Of a stretch of 64,000 bases of DNA, positions 59,528-64,000 are shown one piece after another; position 1 is the stretch's first letter, and each line of letters begins with the position of its first letter. The DNA comes from Cytophagales bacterium (GTDB taxonomy: Bacteria; Bacteroidota; Bacteroidia; Cytophagales; Cyclobacteriaceae). Where the stretch lies: contig JAWPMT010000005.1 of NCBI GenBank assembly GCA_033344775.1, positions 248,001-312,000 of the forward strand, written 5' to 3'. The notes below the pieces were generated by a model. It was not told the DNA's origin, made no database searches, and was given only the letters and a program-made list of their open reading frames with translations. Made by a program: the position numbers and the translations under genes.

Positions 59528-60082
59528 CTAAAATTTACCCCCATTCCACCATAACCAAATAATGAAAGGCAGGTAATCTCCCAACTCTTGTCTAAGTATT
59601 TTCAAGGCTTTTCCCATTTGGTTTTCTACCGTTTTCAGGGACAACCCAAGTTCCTCAGCGATCTCTTTGTAGCGTTTGCCATGGAAACGATTCAACTCAA
59701 AAATTTCACGACATTTCTCCGGCACTTTATCCAGGGCTCGTTCCAACCGTACAATCAATTCCTCATATTCAACCGCATCGCCCTGCTCCTGATGGAAGGT
59801 GGTTTGCTCCAGATAAGCTTGCTCAACTTTCTTGTGTTTGAGGAAATTCAGGCAGGCATTTCTTGTAGATGAAAACAGATAAGCCCGGGGCGAAGATTGC
59901 AATTTTAAGGTAGCAGCTTTAGACCAAACATTGGCAAATACATCCTGTACCAGCTCCTCGGCTTGATCCTGATCCGAAACATAATTCATAGCAAAGCTCA
60001 CCATCACCGGATAGTGAGCATCAAAAAAATCCCGAAATGCTTTTTCTTCGGTAGGAATGATGTGGAAAGATCGGTCGGTCAC
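59528..60082 (-). CDS. ECF RNA polymerase sigma factor, Bacteroides expansion family
   Basis: A 184-residue sigma factor: region 2 FRDFFDAHYPVMVSFAMNYVSDQDQAEELVQDVFANVW and region 4 LDKVPEKCREIFELNRFHGKRYKEIAEELGLSLKTVENQMGKALK. The pattern AEELVQDVF and VPEKCREIF places it in the RpoE-like expansion group paired with FecR. GTG start at 60082. First gene of the operon sigma-FecR-STN protein. Confidence 0.92.
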   Translation of the reverse strand: MTDRSFHIIPTEEKAFRDFFDAHYPVMVSFAMNYVSDQDQAEELVQDVFANVWSKAATLKLQSSPRAYLFSSTRNACLNFLKHKKVEQAYLEQTTFHQEQGDAVEYEELIVRLERALDKVPEKCREIFELNRFHGKRYKEIAEELGLSLKTVENQMGKALKILRQELGDYLPFIIWLWWNGGKF

Positions 60083-60148
60083 CTGCTACTTTGCTCTTGC
60101 GAGTAAAGTTAGGTGCGTTTTGGATTCACCAGATACTTTTTCATTAGA

Positions 60149-60670
60149 TCATGAATCTAATCTTTCAGCATAGGCCTCTTCCAAAGGCATGTGCACCGAC
60201 CAAAAACCTTTTGGGGCTTTACCAGCCACTCGATCTTCCAGAATGTTCAAATGGGTGTGCCAGCCAGCAAGCGTACCTACGATGGCGTCTTTACTATCCT
60301 GGAGTTTGCTATGGGTCAACGTCAATTTTACCTGATCTCCTACTTCCTCCAACTGAAAGGTCACTTCACCTTCCCATTCTATGACAAAAAGCGAAGGAGG
60401 TTCGCAAGTCAGCACTTTCGCTTCGGAAATGAATCCATCGCCAAAGTCTTTATATTTCTCCGGAGTTGGATCGGGTGGGTTGGAAAACTTAGAATTGTTA
60501 AAGACCAATTGCATGTTACCTCCTGGACTGGGATCCGTTGGACCACCTGCAAACCACAGGGCACGTTTTTCGCCATCGGTGATGTACTCCCATACATGTT
60601 CAATAGGTCCTGGTAGCATGCGCTCAAATTGTAGGGTAGTTGGATTGATGAGTTTGCCGAATTGTGTCAT
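60149..60670 (-). CDS. SRPBCC/AHSA1-family protein
   Basis: A 173-residue START-like protein: LQFERMLPGPIEHVWEYITDGEKRALWFAGG, then strands FVIEWEGEVTFQLEEV and DQVKLTLTHSKL and the C-terminal helix. It presumably binds a hydrophobic ligand. It overlaps the ArsR gene by four bases, a frequent pairing in which the regulator controls the SRPBCC gene. Confidence 0.88.
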   Translation of the reverse strand: MTQFGKLINPTTLQFERMLPGPIEHVWEYITDGEKRALWFAGGPTDPSPGGNMQLVFNNSKFSNPPDPTPEKYKDFGDGFISEAKVLTCEPPSLFVIEWEGEVTFQLEEVGDQVKLTLTHSKLQDSKDAIVGTLAGWHTHLNILEDRVAGKAPKGFWSVHMPLEEAYAERLDS

Positions 60671-60999
60671 GATTTCAATTTTTTAGGGGTTTGATCTTCC
60701 TGATTCAACAAGGCTTCCAATCGATCCAGACTGTCGTTCCAGAACAAGCGGTATTGATTGATCCAGACCGCCACTTCTGCTAATGCGTCTAATCTGGCCC
60801 TGCAATGGCGTTCTCTACCTTGCTTGACCACTTCGACCACACCACATTCTTGTAAAATCCGCAAGTGCTTTGATACTGCAGTACGACTCATGGAAAAGTT
60901 ATCGGATAGTTCGTTCACGTTGGCAGTCTTTTCTGCTAACATCCCAATGATCTCCCGGCGTGTAGGATCGGCAATGGCCTGGAATACGTCTCTTCGCAT
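60667..60999 (-). CDS. ArsR-family transcriptional regulator
   Basis: A 110-residue winged helix: AIADPTRREIIGMLAEKTANVNELSDNFSMSRTAVSKHLRILQECGVVEVVKQGRERHCRARL is the family core, followed by a C-terminal helix. The metal-binding cysteines of classical ArsR are missing, as in the subgroup that regulates SRPBCC genes. Two operator-like palindromes sit around its promoter. Confidence 0.92.
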   Translation of the reverse strand: MRRDVFQAIADPTRREIIGMLAEKTANVNELSDNFSMSRTAVSKHLRILQECGVVEVVKQGRERHCRARLDALAEVAVWINQYRLFWNDSLDRLEALLNQEDQTPKKLKS

Positions 61000-61006
61000 A
61001 GGATAT

Positions 61007-61052
61007 GAAACCTTTTAGTTTCAAATATAACAAAAGGAAACCAAAAGGTTTC
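61007..61052 (-). promoter_or_regulatory. ArsR promoter with two operator palindromes
   Basis: The -7 box TATATTTG (minus strand, 61029-61022) lies between two 16-base palindromes: GAAACCTTTTAGTTTC (61007-61022, one mismatch) and GAAACCAAAAGGTTTC (61037-61052, perfect). Their centres are 30 bases apart, about three helical turns. Transcription should start a few bases before the ATG at 60999. Strong case for self-repression by two ArsR dimers. Confidence 0.65.
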
Positions 61053-61063
61053 ATGTTGACCAT

Positions 61064-61104
61064 AAAAATCCCCCGACCTACGGCCACACCCTTGTCAAGG
61101 GGGA
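61064..61104 (-). terminator. Terminator behind the CobC-like gene
   Basis: On the minus strand TCCCCC (61104-61099) pairs with GGGGGA (61074-61069), followed by UUUUU. The long loop contains a second small hairpin. Placed 22 bases behind the stop of the histidine phosphatase gene and just before the ArsR operator. Confidence 0.65.
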
Positions 61105-61125
61105 CTCTTCTAAATAGATTCTAGA

Positions 61126-61653
61126 TTACAAATCCAATCGAAAAACAGCGCCGTATTCCATACGCTCCTGATTGAATACATCTTCTAAGGACGTGTTTTG
61201 AATGGCGGCCATGAATACCCGGATCACGGCAAAGTGAGCGACGATACCCACAGGAGAATTTAAGTCATCAATGATTTCATTCCACCAGGACATAACTCTT
61301 GTTTGTAAGTCTTGCATGGATTCACCGTTTGGTGGCCCCTGATGAACGAAGTTTTGTTTCCATTGATCAAAATCTGGTTGAGGTAACGCTTTCCAGGGTT
61401 GCATCTCCCACTCACCAAAACTCAACTCTCTAAGTCTGGACTCTACGATTACTTCACTGGCAGGAATTGTATTTGCCAGGGAATGGCAACGGATCAAGGG
61501 ACTCGTGTAAATCCGATCAAACCAATTGGGTAACTGATCCAAAATCACTTGTGCTTCTTCTTCAAAAGTGTTTTTCAGGGCAAGATCAGTTTGGCCATAG
61601 CAGATACTCCGATCAACGTCAGGAGTGGTATGTCGGATGAGATAGACTTCCAT
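61126..61653 (-). CDS. Histidine phosphatase, alpha-ribazole-phosphatase-like (CobC-type)
   Basis: A 175-residue phosphoglycerate-mutase-fold phosphatase. The catalytic motif RHTTPDV (RHT in place of RHG) and the second catalytic His in VAHFAVIRV are seen, with IYTSPLIRC and RELSFGEWEMQ. RHT plus this length fits CobC of cobalamin nucleotide-loop assembly, but no cobalamin gene is nearby, so a general phosphatase role is possible. Confidence 0.82.
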   Translation of the reverse strand: MEVYLIRHTTPDVDRSICYGQTDLALKNTFEEEAQVILDQLPNWFDRIYTSPLIRCHSLANTIPASEVIVESRLRELSFGEWEMQPWKALPQPDFDQWKQNFVHQGPPNGESMQDLQTRVMSWWNEIIDDLNSPVGIVAHFAVIRVFMAAIQNTSLEDVFNQERMEYGAVFRLDL

Positions 61654-61699
61654 GTTGGAATAAAGGTTAGGTACGGCGAAATGTTTTGAAGATTTGAAC

Positions 61700-63460
61700 T
61701 TATTGATGTTCTGGTGATGCAGTTTGATTAGAAAACTTAATGGAAGCTAATCCCTCCGCCAGGTTCTCTGAAACGGTCGTCAGGATGTCCATCTTGTCAT
61801 AGGCTACTTTCATCCCACTGGACAATTGTTCGGCAGATGCCGCTACTTCATCGGTCCCTGCCGCAGTTTCTTCAGCCACCACAACCACATTTTCTGTCAC
61901 TTCCACAATCTTCTTGACATTACTCACTTGTGAGGCTGCTGACTGACTAATACCTTCTGATAATTGACTGGTCTTCGAGGTAGTTTCCAGGATGTTCCCA
62001 AAGGCTTTCATGGCTTCTTGTGCTGCTTCAGCACTTTCTTCCACACCTGTGTTCATGTTCTTTACAGCAAGCGTCGTATCTGCCGTGTGGGACTGGACGG
62101 ATGCAATCAGCACACCGATTTCCTCAGCGGAACTGCGTGAATTCTCTGCCAGCTTTCGAATCTCTTCTGCGACTACAGCGAACCCTCTCCCTACCTCCCC
62201 CGCCTGAGCAGCTTCAATCGCTGCATTCAAAGCGAGCATATTGGTTTGGGTCGCAATTTCCGACATGACATTTAATACCTCATCAATTGCTCGGGCCTGT
62301 TGGGTGAGTGCATTGGTAGAATGTTCCGCCTGTCCCGAAAGCTCTGTCAGTTCTGTCATGCGCTTCTCCATAGAAGTAATGCGCTGTAGTCCCTGCTCAC
62401 AGGTGGATGCACTTAACAAGGCAGCTCGATGGATCTCTCTTGCCTGAATCTCCATGGAAGTAGTTGCTTTTTGGATGCTTTCTACCAGGATTGAAGATTC
62501 ATCGGATTTCTTCATTTGCAAATGACTACCGGCACTCATTTCACTGATGGACGCAGCTATCTCAGTTGTATTGGTAGCCATGTCACTTGTGGAGCGCTTC
62601 ATTTCTTCTGAAGAACGATCAAACACCCTCACTCCATCCGCAATCCGTAACAAGAGGCCATCCAACTGGTTCAAAGCAGCATTCAAGTTTGTCACCATTT
62701 CTCCGATATCTCCGGTAGCTTCTTTTTCATAACGTTGGGTAAGGTCTCCTGAAGATAATGACGCTACGATCCGGTTGATCTCTGCCAATGGTTCACGAAA
62801 AGAATCAAGCAACTGGTTAACCCCTTCACTGATCTCTCCCCAAACTCCGGCCTTTCCTTCTATGTTAATTTTCGCTTGAAGTTGACCTTGTTCAGTTGCC
62901 TGATGCAAGGCATGGCTTACGTCAGTTAAGACGGCTTTCAAATTATCGCGCATCATGAGCAAGGAATTTCCCATTTGGTCATTTTCACCTAAACGCTGAT
63001 AAGTCACATTCAAATCTCCGGAACTGATCCCCGTAGCAAATTCATTCACACTCCGTAAGGAAGATAAAACACGGGAAAGCGAGCCCTTCAAACTTCCGAT
63101 CTCATCTTCTTTTCCGTGCACATTGATCTCCCTGAAATTCACTGATAGGTCACCCATGGAAATCTGATTGATACGTTTGGTCATGCGGTACAGCGGTACA
63201 TGCACATGTCTGAAGGTATGCCTGGACAGCAAATAGACCTGGAAAAAAATCAAAGGAAAAACCCACAGCATGTGAACAAATCCCATGGTTCCAGCGAAGT
63301 AAGTCAGCAGTGACATCTCTCCTGCTAAGACACCTACCCACATCATGATCTTCCCAAGAAAGGAGTCTTTAAAATCCCTTTTGATCCAAATCAGCCCAAT
63401 GATCAGGGCCACAATGGTCATTACAAATAAGTAGAAGAGTTCTTTGGTTTCTTCGCTCAT
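61700..63460 (-). CDS. Methyl-accepting chemotaxis-type protein with HAMP repeats and no periplasmic domain
   Basis: A 586-residue protein from ATG 63460. Three membrane helices (8-27, 37-56 and 59-78) are joined by short loops, so there is no room for an outside sensor. Two to three HAMP-like units follow (from about 90, repeating GDL.V and GDLTQRY), then the signalling hairpin with [18 protein letters not shown], the conserved tip, and the coiled coil back. The C-terminus lacks the NWETF receptor-methylase tail. No che genes are nearby; the organism may use it for gliding or other behaviour. Confidence 0.88.
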   Translation of the reverse strand: MSEETKELFYLFVMTIVALIIGLIWIKRDFKDSFLGKIMMWVGVLAGEMSLLTYFAGTMGFVHMLWVFPLIFFQVYLLSRHTFRHVHVPLYRMTKRINQISMGDLSVNFREINVHGKEDEIGSLKGSLSRVLSSLRSVNEFATGISSGDLNVTYQRLGENDQMGNSLLMMRDNLKAVLTDVSHALHQATEQGQLQAKINIEGKAGVWGEISEGVNQLLDSFREPLAEINRIVASLSSGDLTQRYEKEATGDIGEMVTNLNAALNQLDGLLLRIADGVRVFDRSSEEMKRSTSDMATNTTEIAASISEMSAGSHLQMKKSDESSILVESIQKATTSMEIQAREIHRAALLSASTCEQGLQRITSMEKRMTELTELSGQAEHSTNALTQQARAIDEVLNVMSEIATQTNMLALNAAIEAAQAGEVGRGFAVVAEEIRKLAENSRSSAEEIGVLIASVQSHTADTTLAVKNMNTGVEESAEAAQEAMKAFGNILETTSKTSQLSEGISQSAASQVSNVKKIVEVTENVVVVAEETAAGTDEVAASAEQLSSGMKVAYDKMDILTTVSENLAEGLASIKFSNQTASPEHQ

Positions 63461-63575
63461 GATCAAAATTGAAGAGAATCAATGATAAGAAATGAAAAAG
63501 GGAATATTCCAGAAATGTGGGCGAAAGGGTAATATTTTGTAATCAGTTCCAATGAATTACATGGAATTTCAATTC

Positions 63576-64000
63576 TTAAATGATTCTCAGACTAAACCCA
63601 AACTGATATCCCGTTGCAGGTATGCGATATGCTTCATGCACCAGCGCTCCCCAGGAGTCATCGCCACCTACCCCCATGTGCAGGTGATCCAGGCAAAGGA
63701 TGATCCGATCTTGGGGATTCAAATCGTAGGTATGCATCGTTCCTCGGGACGTTTGGGTAAGGTCTTCGGGTGAAAAAGGCAAAGCAGAGAATTGAAACTT
63801 ATGATCTCCTCGAATTTGAAGGCCTTTACTTGCCTGATCTGTTAATTTCAACAAGGTTGTATCCGTCTTTAAACCATTCTCCTGCGGACTAATGTAAGGT
63901 ACATATTGTTCCTTAACCGTGCTTTGATATTTCCCAATAAAAGCAGCTGATTGCCGATCCCAATAGTTTTCATGTGGCCCTCTACCCAACCACTCCAATT
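63576..64000 (-). CDS. GH2 beta-galactosidase, C-terminal part
   Basis: The frame is open to the window end; 141 residues of the C-terminal beta-galactosidase small-chain-like domain (Bgal_small_N) are visible: WLGRGPHENYWDR, YVPYISPQENG, FQFSALPFSPEDL and HMGVGGDDSWGALVH. This domain closes the active site in LacZ-like GH2 enzymes. The catalytic domain lies beyond the window. An exo-acting role on beta-galactosides is expected. Confidence 0.88.
   Translation of the reverse strand, partial: LEWLGRGPHENYWDRQSAAFIGKYQSTVKEQYVPYISPQENGLKTDTTLLKLTDQASKGLQIRGDHKFQFSALPFSPEDLTQTSRGTMHTYDLNPQDRIILCLDHLHMGVGGDDSWGALVHEAYRIPATGYQFGFSLRII

Overview
The window looks like chromosomal DNA of a Bacteroidota member, most likely a marine-type Cytophagales/Cytophagia bacterium. 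The signs are: promoters of the TTTG-N20-TAnnTTTG type; the lineage gene order bamD-rpoZ-coaBC-porD-(small ORF)-recN; type IX secretion proteins (DUF4835/PorD and a DUF5103 plug protein); DUF4249, DUF5916 and DUF6090 proteins; TonB receptors with carboxypeptidase-regulatory plug domains; ECF sigma/FecR pairs; and the carboxynorspermidine route to polyamines. I see no rRNA, tRNA, CRISPR array, insertion sequence or prophage. Most of the sequence is ordinary, compact chromosome.

Layout. 1-4.2 kb: the end of a diheme cytochrome gene, a small membrane protein, then a leftward four-gene run (arginase-like, membrane dipeptidase, small unknown, DUF6090). 4.4-4.6 kb: an orphan C-terminal piece of an Rpn-family nuclease. 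4.6-13.3 kb: a leftward nine-gene cluster that I consider the most notable system: serine-palmitoyltransferase-like AOS enzyme, GNAT-like protein, enoyl-reductase-like SDR, FabZ-like dehydratase, ketoacyl synthase, its own ACP, a phosphopantetheinyl transferase, a CerR-like epimerase/reductase and a SyrD/PvdE-type exporter. It reads as a self-contained factory for a sphingoid- or capnoid-type lipid plus its export. 13.5-18.5 kb: ppk1, a small ORF, mdh and tilS. 18.6-27.6 kb: a rightward block (OstA-like LPS transport protein, bamD, rpoZ, coaBC, porD, recN, a beta-propeller lipoprotein, a SnoaL-like protein and a HAD hydrolase).

27.7-34.7 kb: small regulators and stress-type enzymes (AhpD-like, ToxR-like regulator, HxlR regulator with a divergent dinucleotide-dependent reductase), a DUF4249 lipoprotein and acylphosphatase. 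34.9-38.4 kb: a TPR protein facing nspC, a DinB-like protein and the carboxynorspermidine dehydrogenase. 38.5-45.1 kb: DUF5916 protein, VOC protein, an ECF sigma factor with a membrane-anchored beta-barrel partner, and the T9SS plug protein. 45.1-47.1 kb: a solitary Cas6-like endoribonuclease, then ychF. 47.5-53.5 kb: AraC-type regulator, toroid-fold protein, a TPR histidine kinase and a membrane LytTR regulator. 54.2-60.1 kb: a TonB receptor and a sigma/FecR/STN-repeat surface-signalling operon. 60.1-61.7 kb: an ArsR-SRPBCC pair with a paired operator, and a CobC-like phosphatase. 61.7-64 kb: a poly-HAMP methyl-accepting protein and the 3' end of a GH2 beta-galactosidase gene.

All family assignments come from reading motifs by eye. 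Start codons were moved from the longest ORF where an ATG, a signal peptide or a promoter box made a shorter start more likely; these choices are given in the entries.
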